Origin: Paenibacillus daejeonensis DSM 15491
GTDB lineage: Bacteria > Bacillota > Bacilli > Paenibacillales > Paenibacillaceae
DNA: 64,000 bases
Direction of reading: 5' to 3'
NCBI RefSeq assembly: GCF_000378385.1
Contig: NZ_KB899671.1
Coordinates: forward strand, 79,933-143,932
Shown: piece after piece, positions 1 through 8,026 of the stretch
Layout of the letters: each line of letters opens with the position of its first letter
How positions within the stretch are numbered: the first letter of the stretch is position 1
Translations under genes and position numbers: made by a program
The notes under the pieces: generated by a model
The model's database searches: none
The model's input: the letters and a program-made list of their open reading frames with translations, nothing else
What the model was told of the DNA's origin: nothing

Positions 1-464
1 GTCTTCGACTCAGCTTCCACGTCCGCATTCACTCCCAGGCCTACATTCGCTTTGCTTTCGCTAGCCGATGCAGTTGTCCCTTCGTGGCGGTTCGTTTCGG
101 TCATTGTCTCCGATGCGACATTGGCATTGGCATCCAATCCGACATCCAGGCCAAGACGACTCTCCTGACTAGATTCATGGTTCCCTTGATGATTGCTTCT
201 ATTAGACTCGGCTTCCACCTGTGCATTAGCGTCCAAGCCCAGGTCCAGACCCAGCAGGCCTTTGCTTTGCGAGCTGTGTCCATCCTGATGACGCGTGCTC
301 TCTGAGGATACCGAGGTGTCTGCATTCAAGTTCAGCCCCAGCCCCAAGCCCAGTCGGCTATTGTGGTCACTGGATGCATAACCTGTCTGTGAAGCAGCCA
401 ACAATCCTACGAACAATGTACCCGTCATTACCGTCGTTTTTACCCATTTAGTCGAATTTTTCAT
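1..464 (-). CDS. Secreted glycine/leucine/asparagine repeat protein, 3' end beyond window
   Basis: The reading frame runs from an ATG at 464 off the left edge, so only the first 154 residues are visible. AAGGAGTG lies a few bases upstream of the ATG. The N-terminus is a classical signal peptide (basic MKNSTKWVK, hydrophobic core, likely cut after TGYA). The mature part is low-complexity and hydrophilic, with a recurring block of the type LGLxLGLxANA (at least three to four copies) separated by Ser/His/Glu-rich linkers. I recognise no catalytic domain; an exported structural or surface protein is the simplest reading. It starts 24 bp after the stop of the upstream secreted repeat protein, so the two probably share a transcript. 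Confidence 0.75.
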   Translation of the reverse strand, partial: MKNSTKWVKTTVMTGTLFVGLLAASQTGYASSDHNSRLGLGLGLNLNADTSVSSESTRHQDGHSSQSKGLLGLDLGLDANAQVEAESNRSNHQGNHESSQESRLGLDVGLDANANVASETMTETNRHEGTTASASESKANVGLGVNADVEAESK

Positions 465-487
465 TTTATATGCACTCCTTCTCATTT

Positions 488-1789
488 TTAAGTTGTGAAT
501 GTAGTGACATCACAATAGATAGAGAAGAAGGCATACATGGGAGGCTGTCCCGGTGGTGGCTGACACCACTGGTCCTTGCCCAACAGATAGAGGTTGCTTA
601 GTCGTATTCCATTCACCGAAGGAAGTCCAGGCGCCGCAGCTTCAGTCAAATGGATAGGTGCGGTTGGTCCGCCGCCACCTGCACTTGGCGATCCACCCAG
701 TCCACCACCCTGCTGACCTGGCGTTACGCTCGAACCCGAGCTACTCCAGACCGGAGGCAACGCCGTCACCGGCTGCCTTAGGGGCTGCTGCCTTTCTTGC
801 GACTGAGGTTCAGCACGCTGTCCGTCGACAGCAGATACACGATCCTCGACCTTGGCATCAGCTCCCGGCTGGCTCACCACCTGGTCCGGCTGTGCTGGAT
901 GAACTCCAGCTCCAGTAACTGCTTCCAGTTCTGTCTGCTCCGTTGTCGGCATCAGCTCGAATGGAAGCTCCAGTTCAACGGGTTGTTCCGGTTGGCCGGA
1001 GTTCATCTCCGGCTCAACAACTGGCGCTTCCGGCGCACTAGGTGTCCCGGGAACAGGAGTTGCAGATGCTGGTTCCTGGTCAACCGGTTGTACCCCAATT
1101 TGATTCGGATTCTCTGTAGGCTGAGGTTGAACTGGCAGAATCTCCGTCGGTTCCGAAGGCTGCTTACCAGGTGCAACTGGCGGCACATGAACCTCGACGG
1201 CAGGTGTTTCCACCTCCACTATCGGCGTTTTCACCTCGCCCCGTGGTACCGTCACCTTAATGTCCGGTATCACCGGTTCAGGCTTGACGTCAACCTTGAC
1301 TTCAGGTGTCTGTGCCCGAATGATCGGGGTCTTGACCTCGACTTCAGGTACCGTCACCTTTACCTCCGGCACGACGGACTTCGTATTGGCTTCAACCTTG
1401 GGAGTCTCTGCTCGAATGATCGGCGTATCCACCTTGATAGATGGAACATCGACCTTCGTGTCGCGAAGATCCGGTCCGGTTTCTACTGTTACTGGTGGAG
1501 TCTCGACCTTAACGATCGGCGTATCCACCTTAATGGTTGGAAGTTCAAGCTTGATCTCCGGCAAGGACAGCAGTCCGCTGTTCCCGGTGGTGGCTGATCG
1601 CTCCTGAACCTGCTCGCTGTTCTCATCCTCCTCAGTGGGGGAAGAAAGCACCGGCCCCAACACATCCTTGAGCAATGCAGAAGCTTTGGGTGCATACACG
1701 CTATGTGTAAGCGCTAGCAATAAGACCAACATCCCTATCATGCCTAGCAAGGAGACCCGTTGTTGTCGGCCAGATTGGCCACTTGTCAT
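488..1789 (-). CDS. Exported protein with Val/Thr/Pro repeat domain
   Basis: This 433-residue protein starts at ATG 1789, with GGAGG nine bases upstream; a TTG one codon earlier is less well placed. Residues about 12-33 form a hydrophobic signal or anchor segment ending in SVYA. Residues about 70-200 are built from repeats of the form VKVETPxVxVxTP, IIRAETP and EVKVTVPEVEVKTP, suggesting an extended beta-rich stalk. A Pro/Glu/Gln-rich linker and a Gly-rich stretch follow. The last 45 residues are different, with a short aromatic tail containing two cysteines. No family is recognised. It is followed closely by a second secreted repeat protein, so a cell-surface or spore-surface pair is inferred, not shown. 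Confidence 0.75.
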   Translation of the reverse strand: MTSGQSGRQQRVSLLGMIGMLVLLLALTHSVYAPKASALLKDVLGPVLSSPTEEDENSEQVQERSATTGNSGLLSLPEIKLELPTIKVDTPIVKVETPPVTVETGPDLRDTKVDVPSIKVDTPIIRAETPKVEANTKSVVPEVKVTVPEVEVKTPIIRAQTPEVKVDVKPEPVIPDIKVTVPRGEVKTPIVEVETPAVEVHVPPVAPGKQPSEPTEILPVQPQPTENPNQIGVQPVDQEPASATPVPGTPSAPEAPVVEPEMNSGQPEQPVELELPFELMPTTEQTELEAVTGAGVHPAQPDQVVSQPGADAKVEDRVSAVDGQRAEPQSQERQQPLRQPVTALPPVWSSSGSSVTPGQQGGGLGGSPSAGGGGPTAPIHLTEAAAPGLPSVNGIRLSNLYLLGKDQWCQPPPGQPPMYAFFSIYCDVTTFTT

Positions 1790-1982
1790 CAAGTCTCACC
1801 TCCTCCCCAACGTACCGTAATCGTAAGTCTGTGAGGCTGTTCTATAAGGTGATACGTGTGTTGCTTCGTTTTGGATCACATGTCTGTATTAACACGACCC
1901 TAGATTTTCCAAACAAAGCGATTCGTTTCGCATCTAACCCGGTTTATGAGTGTTCGCACTGTGGCAGGCAAAACAGACGAAA

Positions 1983-2009
1983 ACAAACCCCCACCTTGTC
2001 GGGTGGGGG
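1983..2009 (-). terminator. Intrinsic terminator of the lipoprotein gene
   Basis: CCCCCACC and GGTGGGGG form an 8-bp stem with a 6-base loop, followed on the minus strand by TTTGTTTT. It lies 17 bp after the lipoprotein stop codon. Confidence 0.85.
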
Positions 2010-2025
2010 CCGCGATTCTTTATGG

Positions 2026-2625
2026 TTATTCCCAGTCACTGAGGTCAAAACGTGCAATCTCTTCGTCTTCAACGGTGACTACTACATGGGCTTGCATGGC
2101 CAGTGCTCTCAGTTGATCTAATTGCTCTGCAGGAGGAGTAAGCACTAAGTCAGGATTCTCTTCTGTTGCACCCAATTTAAATTTAAAAGAATACTTTCCT
2201 TCTTGGTTGGGCTCGAGAACGGCTGTACTCACTTCTTCTCTGCCTAAATTATTGTCTTCCGCATCATAGATGTTGATACCCAAGCTTTCAGTCGAAACCT
2301 CTAGTAGCTCTTGCTTAGGCTCAATTGAAACCTTGATTCCGTCGGCGTAGTCAAAAGTCTGGAAATTGGGTTTCTCCGCTCCGCCAAGCGTGCTTTTCCC
2401 CGTATTCTTGATCACAAAATCATAGATGAGAGTCTGAGCATAAATGAACTCACCCTCCCTGTCTCCAGAAGTGATCCCTACTCCCCCGACCTTCTCCTCA
2501 TCATCCGTAATCTCTACCGCAGCACTAATCAATTCCAAAGAAGGTTTACTTGTTGAACAGCCGGACAAGAGTAACAGAATCGTAACCGCTCCTAACACCA
2601 ACTTGATTCGTTCTTTCACCTTCAT
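2026..2625 (-). CDS. Putative lipoprotein, unknown function
   Basis: A 199-residue protein with a lipoprotein signal: a basic start (MKVKERIK), hydrophobic core and the lipobox LLSGC, so it is expected to be lipid-anchored outside the membrane. The mature part is acidic and beta-rich, with a central segment (IYDFVIKNTGKS...) like immunoglobulin-type ligand or assembly domains of DUF4352-style lipoproteins, but I cannot assign a family. ATG 2625 is chosen because AGGAGG is nine bases upstream; a TTG at 2634 is possible. A terminator follows, so it is probably monocistronic. Confidence 0.8.
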   Translation of the reverse strand: MKVKERIKLVLGAVTILLLLSGCSTSKPSLELISAAVEITDDEEKVGGVGITSGDREGEFIYAQTLIYDFVIKNTGKSTLGGAEKPNFQTFDYADGIKVSIEPKQELLEVSTESLGINIYDAEDNNLGREEVSTAVLEPNQEGKYSFKFKLGATEENPDLVLTPPAEQLDQLRALAMQAHVVVTVEDEEIARFDLSDWE

Positions 2626-2851
2626 TCCGATCAACCTCCTCCCTCCTTACTTACGTTTCTAGCATGCAACAGTTTCGTTCGCTCCCAATTTTTACAGTTT
2701 CCCCCTCTCCCATTATTTCTCCGCCATCACGAAAACTCTAACAATCCCAGCGTACCTTAGCGCCATTTTTGACTCCGTCCTGCCAAGCACAAAAAAGCAG
2801 AGCCAGGATCCCCCGACTCCGCCCTAATGCTCTATTCACCTACACGATTAC

Positions 2852-3763
2852 CTATTCCTGCGCATCCTCTTCGCCTACCCCGCCCACGATAAACGTCAGA
2901 CGTTGTGGCAGCAGGGACAGCTCGGCCGGTGTCTCCATGTAGACCTCGCCATCGGTGTCCGCTCGCTTGGGTACCTCCGTTCGAATCGTCACACGGGAGG
3001 ATTGGAGGTAATCAATGCTACTGCTTTCCGGATCCCATTGCTTGCTGGTCTTCTGGTTGAGCAGCTCCAGCAGCAGCGGCAGACCTGCCTCACGAATAAT
3101 GTAGACATCGAGCAGCCCATCGGTTAGCCGGTTCTCGACGTCGGGCAGCTCATTCGTTCCGATGAAGCCGCCGTTGGCTACGAGGATCATGACAGCCTCT
3201 CCAGTCACGATTCCCTGGTCCGTCTCCAGTTCAAACGAGAAGGACTCGGCCGCCCGCACCGTCTGCAGCGCGCTCAGGAAGTAACTCAGCTTGCCAATCT
3301 TTCCTTTCAGCTCGCTGTTGATGTTCTCTGAGGTGTCGGTAATCAGACCAATACCATAGAAGTTGGAGAAAAAACGATCGTTCATGACACCGATATCGAC
3401 CGCTAGTGTCCGGCCCGTAACCATTGCCTCTGCCGCTTGCGCCAACTGCTGGGGCAGGCGGAGCGTCCGCGAGAAATCATTGCAGGTTCCGCCCGGCAGG
3501 ATCCCAATCACAGGCGGGTGTTCAAGCGCAGCCAGACCATTGATGCATTCATGGACTGTCCCGTCTCCGCCCAGGATCAACAGCAGGTCTACCGCTTCCG
3601 CGCGTTCCCGGCAGTAGCGCTCTGCATCGCCCTTCTCCTTGGTCTGGAGCAGCGTTAACTCCCCGATCTCAGGAGCGAGGATACGTGTCAGTGTTGCCAG
3701 CTGCTCGCCAATATCTGCTTGTCCGGCTGAGCCGTTATAGATTAATAGTGCTTTTTCGAACAT
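2852..3763 (-). CDS. Diacylglycerol/lipid kinase family protein (YegS/BmrU type)
   Basis: This 303-residue protein carries the ATP-binding signature of the DAGK catalytic domain: GGDGT at residues 65-69 in the context ILGGDGTVHECINGL, followed by IGILPGGTCNDFSRTL at about 90-105. The N-terminal NGSAG replaces the usual NPxSG. The length (about 300) is standard for bacterial YegS/BmrU/DgkB enzymes, which phosphorylate diacylglycerol or related lipids at the inner membrane face. It has no membrane segment. ATG 3763 has AGGAGA upstream. No close partner gene is visible, so substrate (diacylglycerol versus another lipid) is open. Confidence 0.9.
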   Translation of the reverse strand: MFEKALLIYNGSAGQADIGEQLATLTRILAPEIGELTLLQTKEKGDAERYCRERAEAVDLLLILGGDGTVHECINGLAALEHPPVIGILPGGTCNDFSRTLRLPQQLAQAAEAMVTGRTLAVDIGVMNDRFFSNFYGIGLITDTSENINSELKGKIGKLSYFLSALQTVRAAESFSFELETDQGIVTGEAVMILVANGGFIGTNELPDVENRLTDGLLDVYIIREAGLPLLLELLNQKTSKQWDPESSSIDYLQSSRVTIRTEVPKRADTDGEVYMETPAELSLLPQRLTFIVGGVGEEDAQE

Positions 3764-4373
3764 CCCGACTCATCTCCTACCTTAGTCTGTACCTATTTAT
3801 CCTTTACAAGTGCAGTTCAAATTCTTATGCTTCTCTTCGCTTCTAGTATATTCGATTCACCGTAGCTGACACAAATGTCCCCTCGTGCGATGATTTGACG
3901 AATTTTCTAAAAATATTGTAAATGAAAGCATTATCAAGGAAATGCGAGAGAGCAAGCGAATATAACGTGTCAATCGCCCATATTTGAATTTTCTGAATAT
4001 TTACAATAGTCACTCTATGTAGTATTCTTTACTCAAGCTTAATACGGAAGGGGATAGCCCATTGGAGAATGTGAGCGAAGCATGATAACTTGTGTTCCCT
4101 TGAACAAGGAACCCATCGGAAAGGATGCCTTCCCTTAAAAAAGGAAAGTATCTTGCTGGATCCGGTGAAATCATGTGGGGGATTCCAGAGGTCAACCAGT
4201 CGGAATTGAGCCTAAGGGGATTCGAAGTCGTGCTGACAAGCCTTAGCAGGCAGGCGAATCACCGAATATCCATAGTACCAAAAAAATCTGAACGGATTGC
4301 GATTGATGGAAGGATCACGCAAGACAATGGAACGGAGTTGTAGGTAACAATTGAATAGTCGATATGCGAACAG

Positions 4374-4420
4374 CTAAAAGTTCCGGTTATCTCTGATAAG
4401 CGGAACTTTTAGTTTGTTTG
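4374..4420 (+). terminator. Strong hairpin, plus-strand terminator-like
   Basis: CTAAAAGTTCCG pairs perfectly with CGGAACTTTTAG, and the interior TTATC/GATAA extends the stem. TTTGTTTG follows on the plus strand. No annotated plus-strand gene ends here. Confidence 0.7.
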
Positions 4421-4585
4421 GCGTCTTCCTCTCTATCGCGGATCGATTTTGTACATAAGCTATGTCCTGCTAGGCCCAAAAGCCACCTGTTTAGCGGTTC
4501 ACCAGCCAAACGACTGGCAACATCTGCTTACGGTTGTTGTCTTCCTGCTGATGCTCGCTTTATGGCTCAGTGGCGGGTAACTACG

Positions 4586-4639
4586 ACAAAACGTCCCGCT
4601 GCGTTGCCGTTAGTACGGCGTCGCAGCGGGACGTTTTGT
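4586..4639 (-). terminator. Terminator of the DUF2188 gene, bidirectional
   Basis: An 18-bp perfect stem (starting ACAAAACGTCC, ending GGACGTTTTGT) lies 36 bp after the stop of the gene at 4675. The A/T ends let it work in both directions. Confidence 0.85.
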
Positions 4640-4674
4640 GATTGTCTTCCTTGGAGCTCTGTCGGGCCCTGCTG

Positions 4675-5061
4675 TCAGGCATAATTATGTGAGGTCTCCA
4701 CTGTACCATCCTGGCGATGGATGATCGCGCTACAGTTGCGGTCGGATGCCAGATTTTTGGCATAATCCACCGCCTCTGCTTTGGTCGACAGCTTTTTCTC
4801 AGGCCGCTCCTGGCCCTCGCGCTTGATCACCCAGCCATCCTCATGTGGGACGACGTGGAGATTGGCGTGGTTACTGCCTCCCTCACCTTGATGATCCGGA
4901 TGGTTATCCGCCCATTCCTTGGCCTGCGAAGTGGCAATAGCAATCGCCCGTCCCTCATCGTAGTCGTCCAGTAGGGCATTGGCGATCTCAATTGCCTTAT
5001 TCCGCACGCGCGGCTCCAGGTTCTTCATCGAATCGGGATAATCCCGCTGTGTCCACGGCAT
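4675..5061 (-). CDS. DUF2188 (YdaT-like) general-stress protein
   Basis: A 128-residue soluble protein in two parts. Residues 1-55 (MPWTQRDYPDSMKNL, VRNKAIEIANALL, AIAIATSQAKEWADNH) match the N-terminus of Bacillus YdaT. Residues 65-128 (HVVPHEDGWVIKREG, ST KAEAVDYA, AIIHRQDGTVETSHNY) form a DUF2188 domain, a small fold with alternating strands and helices. YdaT belongs to the SigB general stress regulon in Bacillus; its molecular role is unknown. ATG 5061 has GGAGAAGGAG upstream. It sits next to a Gsp17M-type stress protein, which supports a stress role by context. Confidence 0.85.
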   Translation of the reverse strand: MPWTQRDYPDSMKNLEPRVRNKAIEIANALLDDYDEGRAIAIATSQAKEWADNHPDHQGEGGSNHANLHVVPHEDGWVIKREGQERPEKKLSTKAEAVDYAKNLASDRNCSAIIHRQDGTVETSHNYA

Positions 5062-5118
5062 CGTGTTCAGCTCCTTCTCCGTTATCGAATCGGTTCTTGT
5101 GCCATCACGCAGCCCAAT

Positions 5119-5664
5119 CTACTTGGTCTGGTCTGGATGATTGGCTACTGCACTCCAGTCACTCACGTAGGAGTCCGAATTCAGCGAGTTGTACTCGCGG
5201 AAGGTCGAATACGCATCGTTGCGCCGATTGTCGTCGGACTCGACGAGAACCAGAATCCGTCCTTCTTTGACATAATCGCTGTACCGGTTGGCTTCCTCTT
5301 CCGGAATGCCCAGCCCGATCAGACCGCCCACCAGACCGCCTGCGCCAGCACCCACTGCCGCTCCTGTCAGCCCTGCTGCAATTGGACCGGCTGCGAGGAT
5401 TGGTCCGATACCAGGAATTGCGAGTGCACCCGCACCAGCCAACACACCTGCCAATCCGCCAAGTACACCGCCCGCTGTGGCTCCTGTTGCCAAGCCTTCA
5501 GGTGCTTTGGTTCCTGTCGCTTCCGAGACATAAGAGGCTTCCTCATTATCTTTGGCAACAATGGAAATTTCGTCTGTACTATAGCCGCGCTTCTTCAGAC
5601 CTTCAATCGCTTGTATCGCTTCCTGCTCCGAGTGAAATACACCGATGATCTGCTTCTCGCTCAT
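5119..5664 (-). CDS. General stress protein 17M-like (YflT domain)
   Basis: A 181-residue protein whose first 60 residues (IIGVFHSEQEAIQAIEGLKKRG, EISIVAKD) form the YflT/Gsp17M domain found in heat- and SigB-induced proteins. Residues 75-130 are a Gly/Ala-rich hydrophobic hairpin (AGGVLGGLAGVLAGAGALA..., GAGAGGLVGGLIGLGIPEEEA) that can associate with or cross the membrane. The C-terminus (YVKEGRILVLVES) closes the fold, followed by a polar tail. Start ATG 5664 has AGGAGGG upstream. It is transcribed in the same direction as the YdaT-like gene 57 bp downstream, so co-transcription is likely. Confidence 0.85.
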   Translation of the reverse strand: MSEKQIIGVFHSEQEAIQAIEGLKKRGYSTDEISIVAKDNEEASYVSEATGTKAPEGLATGATAGGVLGGLAGVLAGAGALAIPGIGPILAAGPIAAGLTGAAVGAGAGGLVGGLIGLGIPEEEANRYSDYVKEGRILVLVESDDNRRNDAYSTFREYNSLNSDSYVSDWSAVANHPDQTK

Positions 5665-5757
5665 TGTGAATCCCTCCTGTTAGTTGGTAGTCACCGAGGA
5701 TCTGTAGACCGTCCTCCGCTATACTACCTACTTACCCCTCGGGGGATATTGTAAACG

Positions 5758-7209
5758 TCAAAGCACCGGAGACAGCAACCTCGCGAGTGACTCCTTGAGG
5801 CGCAAACGCAACGGCCGCTTATTGTATTGCTCCCGGGTCAGCTCGATACAACCGTTGCTATCCTCCTCAAAGATCGCCTTCAACCGCGAGGCTGTGGCCG
5901 AGTCATAAATAAAAGCATTCATCTCAAAATTGAGCCGGAAGCTGCGGATATCCATGTTCGCTGTGCCCACCGATCCCACCACTCCGTCCACAACAATCGT
6001 CTTGGCATGCAGGAATCCTGCTTCATACAGGTAACAGCGCACCCCGCTCTCCAGCAGGTCGCCGAGATAGGAAGAGGACGCCCAATAGACAAGCTTGTGA
6101 TCCGGATTTTTGGGAATCATGATTTTGACATCCACGCCTGAGAGGGAAGCCAGCTTCAGCGCCGTCAACAGACTCTCATCGGGAATAAAATAGGGGGTCT
6201 GCAAATAAATGCTTTCTTTGGCTGCATAGATCATTTTGAGATAGGCGTTCTTGATCGGCTCCGCTTCAGAATCGGGTCCACTGGCGATGATCTGCATCCC
6301 GACATTGCCGCCTTCCCGCGGTTTGGGGAGATACTCCTCATCGATGGGAATCTGTGATTTGGAGGCGAGGTTCCAGTCCAGGACAAACTGTACCTGAATC
6401 TGCTGCACCGCGCTGCCGACCAGCTTCAGATGCGTGTCCCGCCAAAAGCCAAAACGCTCGACGAGGCCGAGGTATTCATTGCCGATATTAAAGCCGCCGA
6501 TGTAAGCCTCATAGCCATCGATGATGGCCAGCTTGCGGTGGTTGCGGTAATTGAGCCTCAGGTTCAGCAGCGGAATGCGTGAAGGGAAAAACGCCGCCAT
6601 CTCGCCCCCGGCTTCAACCAACTCGGAGAAAAATCGACGCGGCAGTGCCCGGGACCCGACATGATCGAAAAGAAAACGCACCTCGACGCCTTCACGTGCT
6701 TTGCGCGCCAGTGCGGAGATCAGACGTTTGCCCAGTTCGTCGTCGCGCACGATAAAATAAAGCAGATGAATATGATGCTCCGCCTGCTCAATGGCATCCA
6801 GGAGAGAATTGAACTTGCTGTTCCCGTCGGTGAAGATCTCGACACGATTGTTCTGCGTGAACAGGGAGTAAGCGCTCACGAGGTTCATCAGAATCATATC
6901 ATGATAATTGGCGATGACGGGGTCGCGATAAACGATTTTGCCCTGCTCCAGCAAGCGAAACTGGCGGCTGAGGATGTCGCGGATTTCTTTGAGCCGGTCC
7001 ACCTTGACCTTGTAAATCTTGCGGCGGCTAAGGTTCTGTCCAACAACCAGATACAGTAGAAACCCCACGCTTGGAAGGAACAGCAAGATCAGCAGCCATG
7101 CCCAAGTCGCTGCAATGTTGCGGCGTTCGAGGAAAATGACGGTGCCGGCGAAGAAAATATTGAGGATGTACAGTAAGATAACCGTATCCTGAAAAATACC
7201 CAATGGCAT
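5758..7209 (-). CDS. cls: Cardiolipin synthase
   Basis: At 483 residues this is the usual length of bacterial cardiolipin synthase, which joins two phosphatidylglycerol molecules into cardiolipin and glycerol at the membrane. Two N-terminal transmembrane helices (residues about 5-60, including WAWLLILLFLPSVGFLLYLVVG) precede two phospholipase-D domains. Both HKD motifs are intact: HRKLAIIDG near residue 222 with GGFNIG after it, and HAKTIVVDG near residue 400 with GTANMDIRS after it. ATG 7209 starts the protein; the ribosome-binding site is weak (GGGGGCA). The next plus-side gap is a long repeat array. Confidence 0.95.
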   Translation of the reverse strand: MPLGIFQDTVILLYILNIFFAGTVIFLERRNIAATWAWLLILLFLPSVGFLLYLVVGQNLSRRKIYKVKVDRLKEIRDILSRQFRLLEQGKIVYRDPVIANYHDMILMNLVSAYSLFTQNNRVEIFTDGNSKFNSLLDAIEQAEHHIHLLYFIVRDDELGKRLISALARKAREGVEVRFLFDHVGSRALPRRFFSELVEAGGEMAAFFPSRIPLLNLRLNYRNHRKLAIIDGYEAYIGGFNIGNEYLGLVERFGFWRDTHLKLVGSAVQQIQVQFVLDWNLASKSQIPIDEEYLPKPREGGNVGMQIIASGPDSEAEPIKNAYLKMIYAAKESIYLQTPYFIPDESLLTALKLASLSGVDVKIMIPKNPDHKLVYWASSSYLGDLLESGVRCYLYEAGFLHAKTIVVDGVVGSVGTANMDIRSFRLNFEMNAFIYDSATASRLKAIFEEDSNGCIELTREQYNKRPLRLRLKESLARLLSPVL

Positions 7210-7366
7210 GCAAGTGCCCCCTGCTTCCGCCTATGTATGGATCAAGAACTCTATAAGCTTATAAAATAAATATAGCAGAAAATACTAATCTCACCAAACT
7301 TCTCTCCTATGGCGGTTGCGAAGGTATATTGAACAAATCATCCTACGGATGATTCCAAGTGACGTA

Positions 7367-7925
7367 TTCCAGCAGCTGGTACGTTACAACTGGCCGATGA
7401 GGGAGATGCGAGTAAGTAGAGGAAGAAAAGTTCGTCACAGCAGGCGGTTGGCGGAGATGCGGGCAAATAGAGGAAGAAAAGTGCATTACAGCAGGCGGTT
7501 GGCCCGGATGCGGACAAATAGAGGAAGAAAAGTTCGTTACAGCGGGCAGTTGGCCGGGATGCGGACAAATAGAGGAAGAAAAGTTCGTTACAGCGGGCAG
7601 TTGGCCGAGATGCGGACAATTAGAGGAAGAAAAGTGCATTACAGCAGGCGGTTGGCCGGGATGCGGACAAATAGAGGAAGAAAAGTTCGTTACAGCAGGC
7701 GGTTGGCCGGGATGTGGACAAATAGAGGAAGAAAAGTTCGTTACAGCGTGCGGTTGGCCGGGATGCGGACAATTAGAGGAAGAAAAGTTCGTTACAGCAG
7801 GCGGTTGGCCGAGATGCGGACAATTAGAGGAACAAATGTTCGTTAAAGCGGGCAGTTGGCCGAGATGCGGACAATTAGAGGAAGAAAAGTGCATTACAGC
7901 AGGCGGTTGGCGGCGTTGCGGCACA
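7367..7925 (-). repeat. 51-bp tandem array, ten copies (module family A)
   Basis: Ten direct repeats begin at exact 51-bp steps (anchor T of TAGAGG at 7417, 7468, 7519, 7570, 7621, 7672, 7723, 7774, 7825, 7876), preceded by a degenerate half unit. Read on the minus strand each unit has TAACG (or TAATG), a 13-base core such as AACTTTTCTTCCT, then CTATTT (or CTAATT), and a 27-base linker shared within the array. Because 51 is a multiple of three, both strands show long open frames; these are artefacts. The gap lies between two minus-strand genes. Confidence 0.97.
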
Positions 7926-7935
7926 CAAATCAAAG

Positions 7936-7969
7936 AACCTTCAAGTCCACCGAACGTGGCTTGAAGGTT
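7936..7969 (-). terminator. Terminator of the PpiC-type foldase gene
   Basis: AACCTTCAAG and CTTGAAGGTT pair, with CCAC/GTGG inside. The minus-strand side continues CTTTGATTTG. It stands between the foldase stop codon and the repeat array. Confidence 0.75.
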
Positions 7970-8026
7970 TCTTCGCGTTTACAAGGGCTGCAGCCCGGAC
8001 TGGGCCGCTGTCCCTCAGCTATTCTG

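Larger units (their letters stand above)
3764..4674. other. 911-bp gap without a convincing gene
   Basis: The stretch is AT-richer than its surroundings. It contains an open frame at 4125-4343 on the plus strand (72 codons, no ribosome-binding site, no recognised family) and an opposing frame at 4010-4195; neither is convincing. It ends in two long hairpins (annotated separately), the first oriented like a plus-strand terminator, so a plus-strand noncoding transcript from about 3.9 to 4.41 kb is possible. Scattered wording around 4230-4275 faintly recalls group II intron leaders, but no catalytic domain V was found. Confidence 0.3.

Noticed and set aside
797-1597. 266-codon plus-strand frame opposite the Val/Thr/Pro protein
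   Set aside because: It is a shadow of the periodic minus-strand gene, which has a signal peptide and ribosome-binding site.
4125-4343. 72-codon frame as a gene or group II intron fragment
   Set aside because: No ribosome-binding site, no domain V or reverse transcriptase motif; the likeness to intron leaders is too faint.
7367-7925. CRISPR-like appearance of the tandem arrays
   Set aside because: The intervals between cores are alike within an array, not unique spacers; no cas gene is present; 51-bp units lack a typical repeat/spacer structure.
7316-7933. Long open frames on both strands in the 7.4-kb array (196 and 176 codons)
   Set aside because: They are created by the 51-bp period (17 codons). 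No ribosome-binding site or family; all copies translate into the same 17 residues.
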